Source: Micromonospora sp. NBC_01699 (lineage in GTDB: Bacteria; Actinomycetota; Actinomycetes; Mycobacteriales; Micromonosporaceae). Taken from it: a DNA stretch of 64,000 nt. The stretch spans positions 5,270,001 to 5,334,000 of the forward strand of contig NZ_CP109199.1 of NCBI RefSeq assembly GCF_036250065.1. The letters run 5' to 3'. A program made the translations under genes and the position numbers. The notes beneath the pieces were generated by a model. The model was not told the origin of the DNA. It did no database searches and saw nothing but the letters and a program-made list of their open reading frames with translations. Shown here piece after piece: positions 1 through 8,564 of this stretch (the stretch's first letter is position 1; each line of letters starts with the position of its first letter).

Positions 1-1
1 G

Positions 2-1378
2 TACGTCGCGTCCCGGTCGGTGCAGGAGGTGCTCCAGACCGAGGGACCGTTCCCGCCGCTGCGCGCCGCCGAGATCGGCCGGGAGGTGCTGGCCGCGCTG
101 CGGGCCGCGCACCACGCCGGGGTGCTGCACCGCGACGTCAAGCCGCACAACGTGCTCATCTCCGACGAGGGCCGGGTGGTGCTCACCGACTTCGGACTGG
201 CCACCGTCGACGGTGGCGACGGCGCGATGACCCGGGCCGGCATCGTGCTCGGCTCCCCGCAGTACGTCGCACCGGAGCGCGCCGCCGAGGGCAGGTCCAG
301 CGTCGAGGCCGACCTCTGGTCCCTGGGCGCCACCCTCTACGCCGCGGTGGAGGGCCGCTCGCCGTACGCCCGTTCGACCGCGATGGCGACCCTGACCGCA
401 CTGGCGGTGGCCCCACCGGACCGGGCGCGGCGGGCCGGTCCACTCCGTCCGGTGCTGAACGGCCTGCTCCGCCGCGACCCCCGGCAGCGGCTCACCGCCG
501 ACGAGGTCGACCGCCTGCTGCGCCGGATCACCGACGCCGGGCCGAGGACGCCGCGCCACCCGCTCGCCCGCCCGCGTCGCCCCGAACCCGCCCGCGAGCC
601 GGCACCGGCGGCACCGGTCGTGCCGGTGGAGACACCACCATCGGCCGGCTCGGCCACCAGCATCGCCTTCAGCACCCCGCCCGGCGTACGGCGTCGGCCC
701 GGCTGGCGGGCGGCGACCGCCGTCACCGCCGGCCTGGTCCTGCTCGCCGCCCTGGGTACCGCACTGACCGTGCAGGCCAGACAGGACGCGGACCGGATGA
801 GCGCGGTCGTGCCGGGTGCGAGCCCGACTCCCCCGTCACCGCCACCACCGGCACCGGCGTTTCCCTGCTCGGCGCGGTCCGACGTCACCACCCGGGTCAC
901 CGAGGGCCCACCGCCGTCCGGTGAACGGTACGCGCTGGTGCCGGGCTGGACCTGGTACGGCGACCCGTCCGGGTTCCGGATCGCGGCCCCGATCGGCTGG
1001 CGGGTCTTCAACGACGGGCCGGTGGTCTGCTTCCAGGAACCGGACGGCCCACGGGTGCTCAGTGTGGACCCGTCCACCGATCCGACCTCGGACGCGCAGG
1101 CGTACTGGCGGGCGGAGGAGGCGCGGCTCACCGACCGGGGCGCGCTGCCCGGTTACTCCCTGGTCAACATCGGACCGCTCGACTTCCACGGGGGTGGGGC
1201 CGAGTGGGAGTGTCGATGGACCAACGCCGCCGGCAAGCAGGTGCACACCAACCGGATGCTGTTCCACACCTCGCCGTCGCGCGCGTACACCATCGCCTGG
1301 CTGACGCCCGAGTTCGACTGGCAGGTCAATCGGGTCTACCTGCCGATGCTGCGGCTCAGTTTCCGCCCGGCCGGGTAG
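2..1378 (+). CDS. Membrane Ser/Thr protein kinase, C-terminal part
   Basis: The gene starts before the window; the frame is open from base 2. The visible part begins in the kinase N-lobe/C-lobe hinge. The catalytic loop HRDVKPHNVL is at about bases 128-157, and the DFG metal-binding motif (DFGLATV) follows near 188. An arginine- and proline-rich juxtamembrane stretch leads to one membrane helix (about bases 706-775, WRAATAVTAGLVLLAALG). About 190 residues then lie outside the cell, with Pro-rich and Cys-containing segments and no PASTA repeats. It phosphorylates Ser/Thr on cytoplasmic targets; its ligand and targets cannot be told from the sequence. The activation segment (GSPQYVAPE) is intact, so an active kinase is expected. 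Confidence 0.93.
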   Translation, partial: YVASRSVQEVLQTEGPFPPLRAAEIGREVLAALRAAHHAGVLHRDVKPHNVLISDEGRVVLTDFGLATVDGGDGAMTRAGIVLGSPQYVAPERAAEGRSSVEADLWSLGATLYAAVEGRSPYARSTAMATLTALAVAPPDRARRAGPLRPVLNGLLRRDPRQRLTADEVDRLLRRITDAGPRTPRHPLARPRRPEPAREPAPAAPVVPVETPPSAGSATSIAFSTPPGVRRRPGWRAATAVTAGLVLLAALGTALTVQARQDADRMSAVVPGASPTPPSPPPPAPAFPCSARSDVTTRVTEGPPPSGERYALVPGWTWYGDPSGFRIAAPIGWRVFNDGPVVCFQEPDGPRVLSVDPSTDPTSDAQAYWRAEEARLTDRGALPGYSLVNIGPLDFHGGGAEWECRWTNAAGKQVHTNRMLFHTSPSRAYTIAWLTPEFDWQVNRVYLPMLRLSFRPAG

Positions 1379-1528
1379 CCGGTCCCGCCCCACCGGTCAA
1401 GTTGGACCGGTCCCGCGTCGTCATCCCGACGTTGTCGACAGATTGCCGGGTCCCGGTGATTGCCTGTGGACGTCGCGTTTGGCAAAGTGATCGCGCTACG
1501 TGGGGTGATCCTGGGGAGGACGCACATC

Positions 1529-2338
1529 ATGATGGGACCGTCCCATGCACTGTCCGGCGCCGCCGTCTGGCTCGCCGGTTCCTGGGGGTTGTACCAGTTC
1601 GCCGACTACGAGCAGTCGCCGCTGGCGATCGCGGTCGGCACCGCGGTCTGTGCCGGCGGGGCGCTCTTCCCCGACCTCGACATGTCCGGCAAGGTCACCC
1701 GCAACCAGGGTGGCGCGACGGTGGCCCGCACCTTCGGCGTGGTGTCGCTCTTCTTCGCCGAGGTGATGGAGAAGATCTCACTCGGTGTCTACCATGCCAC
1801 CAAGCTGAGCAAGGACCCCGATCGCAAGAACGGGCACCGTACGCTGACCCACACGCTGCCGTTCACCTTCCTGGTCGGCTGGGGCACCACCGCCCTGTGC
1901 ACCGCGTACGGCAAGTGGGCCGTCATCGGCATCCTGTTCTTCATGATCGGGCTGGCGCTGCGCGGACTGTTCGACGAGTGGGCCAAGAAGGCCGGCTGGG
2001 TGATCGTGACCCTGGTGTCGGCGGCGGCGGCGTACTTCACCTTCCTGCACCTGCCCGGTGACCGGGGCTATCCCATGATCGGGTTGGCGGTCGGCGTCGG
2101 CTGCTTCGTCCACATCATGGGCGATTTCATCACCAGCGCGGGCGTACCGATCCTCTGGCCGATCCCGATCAAGCGGCGGATGTGGTGGATGATCGGCCTG
2201 CCGAACAAGATCGCGGTCGAGGTCGGCGGCAAGGTCGAGACGGTGGTGCTGCGTACCGCCTTCACGGTGGTGTCGCTGCTGGCCGCCCTGGGTCTGGTCG
2301 CGCCGACGGTGCTGTCCCGGTTCAACATCGAGGTCTGA
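1529..2338 (+). CDS. YdjM/DUF457-type membrane metal-dependent hydrolase
   Basis: 269 residues. The start at 1529 (an ATG-ATG pair) is chosen because GGGGAGGA lies about 9 bases upstream; a longer reading frame from 1460 has no such site. Conserved family motifs are GPSHALSGAA near the N-terminus, FPDLDMSGKVTRN, and GHRTLTHTLPF, the His/Asp residues typical of the YdjM (DUF457) family of integral membrane putative metal-dependent hydrolases. Several hydrophobic helices follow (around residues 95-180 and at the C-terminus). E. coli YdjM is LexA-regulated, but no SOS box was looked for successfully here. The substrate is unknown. It converges on the next gene across a double hairpin. Confidence 0.85.
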   Translation: MMGPSHALSGAAVWLAGSWGLYQFADYEQSPLAIAVGTAVCAGGALFPDLDMSGKVTRNQGGATVARTFGVVSLFFAEVMEKISLGVYHATKLSKDPDRKNGHRTLTHTLPFTFLVGWGTTALCTAYGKWAVIGILFFMIGLALRGLFDEWAKKAGWVIVTLVSAAAAYFTFLHLPGDRGYPMIGLAVGVGCFVHIMGDFITSAGVPILWPIPIKRRMWWMIGLPNKIAVEVGGKVETVVLRTAFTVVSLLAALGLVAPTVLSRFNIEV

Positions 2339-2364
2339 CCCGAACCCGCCTCGGTCCCGACGTG

Positions 2365-2413
2365 GAGCGGTCCTGATCGGACCGCTCCGGTCGGTCCGGG
2401 TCGGACCGACCGG
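2365..2413. terminator. Double hairpin between convergent genes
   Basis: Two perfect inverted repeats lie back to back. A 9-bp stem pairs 2365-2373 with 2379-2387, and a 12-bp stem pairs 2387-2398 with 2402-2413 with a 3-base loop. They sit between the convergent stops at 2338 and 2451, so a bidirectional terminator is the simplest reading. There is no U-tract. A direct repeat TCGGTACGGGTCAGACCGC follows and overlaps the end of the next gene. Confidence 0.6.
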
Positions 2414-2450
2414 CGTCGGTACGGGTCAGACCGCTCGACTTCGGTACGGG

Positions 2451-3077
2451 TCAGACCGCGACCCGCTGGGCCGGCACCGGTACGGTCAGCCCCCAGTGCG
2501 CCATCAACTCGGGCGAGTCCACCCTGCTCCCGTCGGCGACCGCGTCGCAGGCGATGTCGACGATCTGGTGCTTGTGCGCGAGCAGGTACGGCCGGGCGCC
2601 GACGTCGGCGTTGGCCAGGGTGGCGATCCCGGCCCAATGCCGCCGGCCGAAGAGCATCGGATAGCCGCGCAGCCCCGCGTAGGTGGCGCAGACCAGCACG
2701 TCCGGATAGGGCAACGCGGTCACCCGGCGGATCGCCGCGCTGGTCAGGCCGGGCATGTCCACCGGCACCACCACCACCGCCTCGATGTCCGGGGCGGTCA
2801 GGGCGTCCAGCCCCATCCGCATCGAGGAGCCGATCCCGGTCCCCCAGGACCGGTTCACCACGACCGTCGCGTCGGACAGGTCGGCGGTTGCGCGTACCTG
2901 GTCGGCGGCGGCACCGAGCACGACCACGACCGGGTCGCACCCGGCGTCCCGTACGCTGTCGAGCACCTGATTCACCAGCGGCCGCTCACCCTGGTGCAGC
3001 AACGCCTCCGGGCCACCGATCCGGCGTCCCCCGCCCGCGGCGATGATCATTCCTGCGATCCGACTCAGCTGCGTCAC
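2451..3077 (-). CDS. MobA/MocA-like nucleotidyltransferase
   Basis: 208 residues from a GTG at 3077; an ATG at 3050 is an alternative and both ribosome sites are mediocre. It starts with the NTP-transferase signature MIIAAGGGRRIGGPEALL and has GTGIGSSMRMGLDAL and VVPVDMPGLT (metal-binding Asp), matching the molybdenum-cofactor cytidylyl/guanylyltransferase superfamily. The usual Lys of the signature (GGPKALL) is replaced by Glu (GGPEALL), which is unusual because this Lys contacts the nucleotide phosphates. A molybdopterin-type oxidoreductase is encoded at 32248, but no link can be shown. The exact substrate (CTP, GTP or a sugar phosphate) is unresolved. Confidence 0.75.
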   Translation of the reverse strand: MTQLSRIAGMIIAAGGGRRIGGPEALLHQGERPLVNQVLDSVRDAGCDPVVVVLGAAADQVRATADLSDATVVVNRSWGTGIGSSMRMGLDALTAPDIEAVVVVPVDMPGLTSAAIRRVTALPYPDVLVCATYAGLRGYPMLFGRRHWAGIATLANADVGARPYLLAHKHQIVDIACDAVADGSRVDSPELMAHWGLTVPVPAQRVAV

Positions 3078-3169
3078 CCTTCCACCCGGCCTACGACGAC
3101 GTCGTACGCACACCGGGCCCAACGACCGGCTCGGGCTGAGGTATCGGCACCAAAAGGGCAAATTCGGAA

Positions 3170-4885
3170 CTACGCCGCGTCAGCGTAGCAATCAACCACC
3201 GAAACGTCGACCGGGAAGCGGACCCGGGTGTCCCCGAACAGCAACCGCCCGGCCCGGTCCGACGCCGCCCGGACCAGCTCCACCACCTCGGCCGCCTGCT
3301 CCTCGGGACAGTGCACCAGCACCTCGTCATGCTGGAAGAAGACCAGTTGGGCGGCGGTGCCGGCGAGCCCCCCACGCAGGATCGCGAGCAGGGTCAGCGC
3401 CCACTCGGCGGCGGTCGCCTGGATGACGAAGTTGCGGGTGAACCGGCCCCGCGAGCGGGCGGCGGCCCGGGCCCGGGGGCCGAACGGGTCGGCCTCGGCC
3501 CGCACCTCGAAGTCCGCGCCCTCGCCGTCCTCGCGCAGCCCGATCGACGACGGCGGGCAGGTCCGGCCGAGCCACGACCGCACCAGCCCACCCGCCTCCC
3601 CGGTGCGCGCCGCGCTCTCCACATACTCGAAGGCGGTCGGGTAGCTGCGCCGCAGCACCGCCAACGCCGGGATGGCGGACCCACCGGTCTGGCCGTACAT
3701 GGCGCCGAGCAGGGCGAGCTTCGCCCTGGCCCGGTCACCGTCGAACGAGTCCTGGGCCAGCGCGGCGTAGAGGTCACCGGCGCCACCGGCGGCGGCCAGC
3801 CGGGCGTCACCGGAGACCGCGGCAAGCACCCTCGGCTCCAGCTGGCCGGCGTCGGCGACCACGAACCGCCAGCCCGGATCGGCCCGCACCGCCCGCCGGA
3901 CCACCTTGGGGATCTGCAACGCTCCCCCGCCCCGGGTGGCCCAGCGGCCGGAGACGACACCGGCCGGAACGTACTCCGGCCGGAACCGCCCGCCGTGCAC
4001 CCAGGTGTCCCGCCAGGCCCAGCCGTGCGCGGTCCAGATCCGGTACAGCTCCTTGTACTCCAACAGCAGCGGCACGGCCGGGTGGTCCACCCCGCGCAGC
4101 ACCCAGGCCCGGGTGTTCGGCAGCTCGATCCCGGCGCGGGCGAAGGCGCGTTGCACCTCGGCCGGGGACTCGGCGTGCAGCTGCCGGACCCCGAACGCCG
4201 CGGCGATCCCGGCCGACAGCTCGACCAACCGGCGCGGCGGCCCACCGACCGGCGACGGCTCACCGAGCAGCTCCAGCAGCAGTTCGTCGTGCACGTCGCC
4301 GCGCCACGGCAGCCCGTCGGCGGCCATCTCGACCGCGATCAGCGCCCCGGCCGACTCGGCCGCGACAAGCAGGCGGAACCGGCCCGGTTCGGCGGTCGCC
4401 TCGATCCGCGCATGCTGGTCGGCGTAGACCGCGACCAGCGCGTCCAGGCCCATCGCCGGGGTCTGCGAAACCGGCTCGAAGAGCGCGGCCTGTGCGTTGC
4501 CCGGCGGGGTGGCCGCCCTCGGCGCCGGGTCGGCGGGCACCGGTGCCCCGGACAGCCGGGCCCGAGCGGCGGCGAGCGAGCGCGGCTCGCCCCACCGGCC
4601 GGCGTGACCCAGCAGCAGCGCCTCGGTCAGCTCGATGTCGTGACAGCGGTCGACGCGTACGCCGGCCCGCCGCAGCGCCGGATAGCTCGCGGCGGTCGAC
4701 GGCCAGACCCAGCGCGGACGTTCCCCGGCCTCGCGCTCGGCGATCGCGGCGGCCAGGTCGGCCACCGGCTCGGCCGCCCCGGCCGGGCTGCCGTCCGCAC
4801 GCAGGGGCTGCCACTCGCCCCCGCCGCCCTCGTCGGGTATCACCGCCACCAGCACGGAGGCGATTCTGCCCGGCCCCTCCGACAT
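3170..4885 (-). CDS. Bifunctional 3'-5' exonuclease/DNA polymerase, family A-like
   Basis: 571 residues, much shorter than PolI (about 900). It lacks the 5' nuclease domain and matches the actinobacterial stand-alone exonuclease/polymerase type. The N-terminal half is a divergent DnaQ-like region. The polymerase half has motif A (VVADAGQLEPRVLAAVSGD), motif B with the Arg/Lys helix ending AMYGQ, and motif C (FFQHDEVLVHC, the HDE catalytic pair). It is presumed to act in DNA repair or gap filling. The ATG at 4885 is the start used; a GTG about 30 bases further in is possible. The IS630 element lies only about 70 bases upstream of the start and may have displaced the native promoter. Confidence 0.88.
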   Translation of the reverse strand: MSEGPGRIASVLVAVIPDEGGGGEWQPLRADGSPAGAAEPVADLAAAIAEREAGERPRWVWPSTAASYPALRRAGVRVDRCHDIELTEALLLGHAGRWGEPRSLAAARARLSGAPVPADPAPRAATPPGNAQAALFEPVSQTPAMGLDALVAVYADQHARIEATAEPGRFRLLVAAESAGALIAVEMAADGLPWRGDVHDELLLELLGEPSPVGGPPRRLVELSAGIAAAFGVRQLHAESPAEVQRAFARAGIELPNTRAWVLRGVDHPAVPLLLEYKELYRIWTAHGWAWRDTWVHGGRFRPEYVPAGVVSGRWATRGGGALQIPKVVRRAVRADPGWRFVVADAGQLEPRVLAAVSGDARLAAAGGAGDLYAALAQDSFDGDRARAKLALLGAMYGQTGGSAIPALAVLRRSYPTAFEYVESAARTGEAGGLVRSWLGRTCPPSSIGLREDGEGADFEVRAEADPFGPRARAAARSRGRFTRNFVIQATAAEWALTLLAILRGGLAGTAAQLVFFQHDEVLVHCPEEQAAEVVELVRAASDRAGRLLFGDTRVRFPVDVSVVDCYADAA

Positions 4886-4958
4886 GTTCGGTCGGCTGGG
4901 CCGGGCAGTGCGACGTGGGTAACGGCGCGGCGGTGGGCGGTCCCGTTTTCGTGGGCTA

Positions 4959-4983
4959 GTGCCTCGTCATGCGGCCTTGAAGG
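4959..4983. repeat. IS630 left terminal inverted repeat
   Basis: Pairs with 6127-6151. The outer 10 bases (GTGCCTCGTC) match perfectly and 20 of 25 match overall. The transposase stop codon at 4967 lies inside this repeat. Confidence 0.85.
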
Positions 4984-6058
4984 GGTAATCGGGGTGCCGG
5001 ATCTTGGAGTTGATGGCGTATCCGGTCTTCGGTTTGGCGTGGTGGTTACGCCAGCGGATGTAGTCGCCGATCGCGGTGTCCTGCTCGGTGTGGGTGCGGT
5101 GGTCGGTGCCGTTGAGCGCGAAGTAGCGCAGGGCTGCGAACTCGGCCTCGATCCAGTTCAGCCAGGAACTGTAGGTCGGTAGAAACGCCAGGTCGACGTC
5201 GTTGTCCTGGCACCAGGCGCGCACGCTCGGATGCTTGTGCGGTGAGAAGTGGTCGAGGATCAGGTGCAGTGTCTGGCCGGGCCAGCGGCGGCGCAGGGTC
5301 TTGAGGAAGTCGAGGAACTCGATCGACCGTTTCCGGTCCCGGATCCGGTAGTGGATCTTCCCGGTGGTCAGGTCGAGGCTGGCGATCATGTGTCGGACGC
5401 CGTGGTCACGGTGGTAGGTGGCGCGCAGCCGGACCGGCTGACCCCGCGGCTGCCAGGCCCTGCCCGGGCGTGGTTGCAGGTTCAGCGCTCCGAACTCGTC
5501 TACGCAGATCACCCGGCTTCCGGGTGGCGGGTGGTCGTAGAGGTCCAGGATCCGGCGCATCTTGGCCGTGAACTCGGGGTCGGTGCTGGCCTTCCAGGTC
5601 TTCGTCGTCTGCCACGACACACCGCGCTCGTGCAGGATCCGCCGTACCGTCTCGACGCTGATCGTCGTGACCCGCCCGGCGGTGATGAGGTAGTCGCGCA
5701 GCTTGGGCAGTGACCAGCAGGAGAACGGCTGGCCCAGGAAACGGGGGTCACACCGGGCGATCGCGCAGATCCAGGCTCGGGTCTGCTCATCGATCTTGTT
5801 CGGTGTGCCCCCGCTCCGTTTTGGGTTCAGCGCGTCGAACCCCCGCTCGTTGAACGCGTGGATCACCTGGCGTACGTAGTCATCGGTGGCCTTGAGCAGA
5901 TGCGCGATGTCCGGGGCTGGCTGGCCCTGCGCCGACATCAGCACCACGATCGCCCGGCGCAGCCTGACCGGGTCCTTCGCCGTCCGAGTGATCCGCTGCA
6001 ACCGCTGACCCTCGGCCATCGACAGATCCCGCACGAACACTTCCGGGCGTCTGCCCAT
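4967..6058 (-). CDS. IS630-type DDE transposase
   Basis: 363 residues from the ATG at 6058, chosen because GGGAGG lies 9 bases upstream; an in-frame ATG at 6103 has no ribosome site. An N-terminal helix-turn-helix (about residues 15-110, with VRLRRAIVVLMSAQG) is followed by a winged-helix segment and the catalytic core. First Asp is in CVDEFGALNLQP, second Asp in LHLILDHFSPHK, and the Glu in WLNWIEAEFAALRYF. All three DDE residues are present and the length is normal for the family. It cuts and pastes the surrounding element at TA sites. No frameshift is seen. Confidence 0.93.
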   Translation of the reverse strand: MGRRPEVFVRDLSMAEGQRLQRITRTAKDPVRLRRAIVVLMSAQGQPAPDIAHLLKATDDYVRQVIHAFNERGFDALNPKRSGGTPNKIDEQTRAWICAIARCDPRFLGQPFSCWSLPKLRDYLITAGRVTTISVETVRRILHERGVSWQTTKTWKASTDPEFTAKMRRILDLYDHPPPGSRVICVDEFGALNLQPRPGRAWQPRGQPVRLRATYHRDHGVRHMIASLDLTTGKIHYRIRDRKRSIEFLDFLKTLRRRWPGQTLHLILDHFSPHKHPSVRAWCQDNDVDLAFLPTYSSWLNWIEAEFAALRYFALNGTDHRTHTEQDTAIGDYIRWRNHHAKPKTGYAINSKIRHPDYPFKAA

Positions 6059-6126
6059 CCGCCACCACCTCCCACAACCTGGAAGGCACAGCTTGCCCGA
6101 CATCCCACCGGAACCAGCGGATTACC

Positions 6127-6151
6127 CATTCAACGTTGCAAGACGAGGCAC
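6127..6151. repeat. IS630 right terminal inverted repeat
   Basis: Inverted partner of 4959-4983; ends in GACGAGGCAC followed by the TA duplication. Confidence 0.85.
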
Positions 6152-6311
6152 TAGCCGGCTTAAGAAACAGGCCCTGGTCCACTGTATGGTCAACGCGGAG
6201 TGGGACCATGGGCCTCCAGGGCCGGGGGGTCACTTTGTCGCCCTGAGATGACCGCGATGATGATTCACGCCGCAGTGCGTCACATCTCCTCACCTTTGAC
6301 GTTCGGATGGA

Positions 6312-6341
6312 AGCCCCGGCACGTCTGCGCCGGGGCTCCTT
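6312..6341. terminator. Rho-independent-type hairpin
   Basis: A perfect 9-bp stem (6312-6320 with 6329-6337) with an 8-base loop, followed by a short T-containing tail on the plus strand. It lies 60 bases beyond the stop of the minus-strand I36 gene and most likely ends that transcript. The surrounding 6154-6399 holds no gene that I can support. Confidence 0.6.
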
Positions 6342-6399
6342 TCCGTCTGGGCCGCACGTCAAGCGCGCAACACGCATACGACGTGAGACGCGTGCAGCG

Positions 6400-6852
6400 T
6401 CAGGTACAGTACGGGAAACTATTGGTCCAACGATGTGACGCCAACCAGACCCCGTCGCTAATGCCCGAAATGAAGGAGAACGAACTGCCTTGGGCTTCGC
6501 AACCCCAGATACCGGCAGAGGGGTAATTGGCACTTGTGTAAAGCATCACCCCCAGGAAGGAGGTGCTCTGCCCACGGTTGTAGATGGACTTTACTTTGTT
6601 GTACGGCGCCCACGAACAGGTAACCGGGGCGGCACCCCAGTCGTTGTCCGCGTCCGACCAGCTACAACGGGATCCCGTGCCGTCATATCCGTTCCAGACG
6701 CAAAGATTGCCGGCAGGGCAGTCCCAGGCCGCCAGAACCGTAGCGCCATCGGCCGTCGCGTGAGCGGCCGCGGCCGTCGCGGTTCCGCTTAAGAGCACAA
6801 TCATCGCCGACAAGATGGTGACGACCCGGCGTGAGATGTTTGCTAGGCGCAC
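6400..6852 (-). CDS. Secreted peptidase-inhibitor family I36 protein
   Basis: 150 residues. Start is the GTG at 6852 because AAAGGAGGA stands 5-6 bases upstream; the longer reading frame to 7074 is not supported. A clear signal peptide (RRVVTILSAMIVLLSGTATAAAA) precedes a small Cys-rich domain beginning WDCPAGNLCVWNGYDGTGSRC, the hallmark of I36 (Streptomyces metalloproteinase inhibitor SMPI-like) proteins. Further cysteines (VTCSW, WGCEA, FPYCT) probably form disulfides after export. Its target protease is unknown. The gene start overlaps the end of a mini-gene, so the two are probably translationally coupled. Confidence 0.8.
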   Translation of the reverse strand: MRLANISRRVVTILSAMIVLLSGTATAAAAHATADGATVLAAWDCPAGNLCVWNGYDGTGSRCSWSDADNDWGAAPVTCSWAPYNKVKSIYNRGQSTSFLGVMLYTSANYPSAGIWGCEAQGSSFSFISGISDGVWLASHRWTNSFPYCT

Positions 6853-6953
6853 AGCTCCTCCTTTGCATCGATGCCGCAAGCGGGGCTCCCTGCCACCAGA
6901 GCCCCGCCAATTAGTACCGAGAGCGCTAAGCCCCGGATGACAACCTTCTCCAT
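6843..6953 (-). CDS. Candidate 36-residue exported peptide upstream of the I36 gene
   Basis: ATG at 6953 with GGGGAG about 4 bases upstream. It encodes a 36-residue peptide with a basic start (MEKVVIRG), a hydrophobic stretch (LALSVLIGGALVAG) and then SPAC, resembling a signal peptide or a weak lipoprotein signal. Its stop codon overlaps the GTG start of the I36 gene by about 10 bases, and the I36 ribosome site lies within its last codons. That arrangement fits a translationally coupled leader. It contains a TTA codon (codon 9), which is rare in this GC-rich DNA and could make it dependent on the TTA tRNA. It is not similar to anything I recognise. Confidence 0.4.
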   Translation of the reverse strand: MEKVVIRGLALSVLIGGALVAGSPACGIDAKEELCA

Positions 6954-7148
6954 TGCTCTCCCCGATCCTGTCGTTTGCGTTTGTTATGGGCGTGATCTGT
7001 CCTGCACTGATCGTGGCGCACACACGGGACCGACGAGCCGGGTGGCCGATGCGCTCACATTGCCTACCGACCACCGTAGAAGTCCCGCCGTTCTCTTCCC
7101 AGAGCCAATTCGATGGCGGCTTGACGGTGCCACTTAGGATCTTGGGAC

Positions 7149-8564
7149 ATGGAGGTAGCTATCCGGCTGGACCGCACAGAAGGTCTGACGCGACAGGTCT
7201 ATGCGCAGCTGCGCGACGCCGTGTTGGACGGGCGGCTGCGTCCGGCCGAGGCGCTGCCATCCAGCCGGGCACTGGCCGAGCAGCTCAAGGTTTCACGCAA
7301 CACGGTGACGACCGCCTATGAGCGGCTGGTCGCCGAGGGCTTTCTGACCGGGCGGGCCGGTGCCGGGACCTTCGTCAATGCTCTGCCCCTCGGGGAGTCG
7401 GCGGTGCCTCGGTCGCCGTTCGGCCCTCTCACTCCGCGCGCGGTTTGGTCGCCGCTGCCGGTCCCGCCCGACTTCGCCGAAGTACCAGAGTTCGACTTCC
7501 GGGTCGGCGCGCCCGACGCGCGGCTGTTCCCGTACGCAGCCTGGCGCCGGCTGCTGACCAACCAGTTTCAGCCGTCGGCCGTGGGCACCGGATTGCCCGC
7601 CGAGCCGGCCGGCCACGTCGGACTCCGTACCCTGATCGCCCATCACCTGCGCACGGCCCGGACCATCGAGGCGCATCCGCAGGATGTGCTGGTCACCTCC
7701 GGCGCGCAGCAGGCGCTCGACCTGATCGGGCGAGTGCTGCTCGAACCTGGCGCCACAGCAGCGGTCGAGGAACCCGGCTACGCACCGCCGAGACTCGTGT
7801 GGGAGTCCCAGGGCATCCGAGTGACCGGCGTCCCGGTCGACGACCAGGGCCTGATTGTCGATGCGCTGCCCACGGACGCGCGGCTCGTCTACGTGACGCC
7901 GTCCCACCAGTACCCGACCGGCGTGGCCTTGTCGCTACAGCGCCGCATCGAACTGCTCGCGTGGGCGCGACGACACGACGCAGCCATCGTCGAGGACGAC
8001 TACGACAGCGAGTTCCGCTACACCGAACAGCAGCTTGAGCCGCTGCACAGCCTCGACCGCAGCGGCCGGGTCCTCTACGTCGGTTCTTTCTCCAAAGTCC
8101 TGCTCCCCACCCTGCGGCTAGGCTTCCTGCTTCATCCGCCGTCGATACGCCACGCCCTGCACGCCGCCAAATTCGTCACCGACTGGCACACCAACCTGCC
8201 CATTCAGGCCGCCATGGCGGAATTCATCAAGCAAGGCATGTACGCCCAGCACCTGCGTCGGGTCCGCCGCGTTTACCGCCAGCGCCACGAACGCATCACG
8301 GCGGCGCTCGCCGGCCCCCTGTCGGCGCACCTCACGGCCGTGCCGTCTTCGGTCGGCCTGCACCTCAGCGCGATAGTGCGGGGAGCCTCCGCCTCTGACG
8401 CGGTCATCCGGGCCAGGGCGGCCGGGGTCGGTGTAGCGAGCTTCCCGGAAATCGCTATGGCGGCCGCCGATGCGCCGGGCATCGCTTTCGGGTACGGCAT
8501 GATCGACACGCACCGCATCGACCAAGGCCTGGACAGGCTTCATCGATGTCTGGACAACGATTAG
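7149..8564 (+). CDS. MocR/PdxR-type regulator (GntR wHTH + aminotransferase fold)
   Basis: 471 residues, full length for MocR proteins. The N-terminal GntR winged helix (about residues 10-75, PSSRALAEQLKVSRNTVTTAYERL) is joined to a class I aminotransferase-like domain. The PLP-binding Lys is in GSFSKVLLPTLRLGF (Lys316) and the PLP-contacting Asp region is IVEDDYDSEFRY. Such proteins sense PLP and control vitamin B6 or amino-acid genes, usually divergent from their target. Here the divergent neighbour is the I36 unit and no pdx gene is in view. The following frame carries a DUF397 remnant with no gap. Confidence 0.92.
   Translation: MEVAIRLDRTEGLTRQVYAQLRDAVLDGRLRPAEALPSSRALAEQLKVSRNTVTTAYERLVAEGFLTGRAGAGTFVNALPLGESAVPRSPFGPLTPRAVWSPLPVPPDFAEVPEFDFRVGAPDARLFPYAAWRRLLTNQFQPSAVGTGLPAEPAGHVGLRTLIAHHLRTARTIEAHPQDVLVTSGAQQALDLIGRVLLEPGATAAVEEPGYAPPRLVWESQGIRVTGVPVDDQGLIVDALPTDARLVYVTPSHQYPTGVALSLQRRIELLAWARRHDAAIVEDDYDSEFRYTEQQLEPLHSLDRSGRVLYVGSFSKVLLPTLRLGFLLHPPSIRHALHAAKFVTDWHTNLPIQAAMAEFIKQGMYAQHLRRVRRVYRQRHERITAALAGPLSAHLTAVPSSVGLHLSAIVRGASASDAVIRARAAGVGVASFPEIAMAAADAPGIAFGYGMIDTHRIDQGLDRLHRCLDND

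Larger units (their letters stand above)
4957..6153. mobile_element. IS630-family insertion sequence, complete
   Basis: One transposase gene is bounded by terminal inverted repeats whose outer 10 bp match perfectly (4959-4968 and 6142-6151). Each end is flanked by a TA dinucleotide (4957-4958 and 6152-6153), as expected because IS630/Tc1 elements insert at TA and duplicate it. The length is about 1.19 kb between the TAs. Ends and gene are intact, so the copy looks potentially active. Confidence 0.92.

Noticed and set aside
3311-5182. Plus-strand frame opposite the DNA polymerase
   Set aside because: Shadow; polymerase motifs lie on the minus strand.
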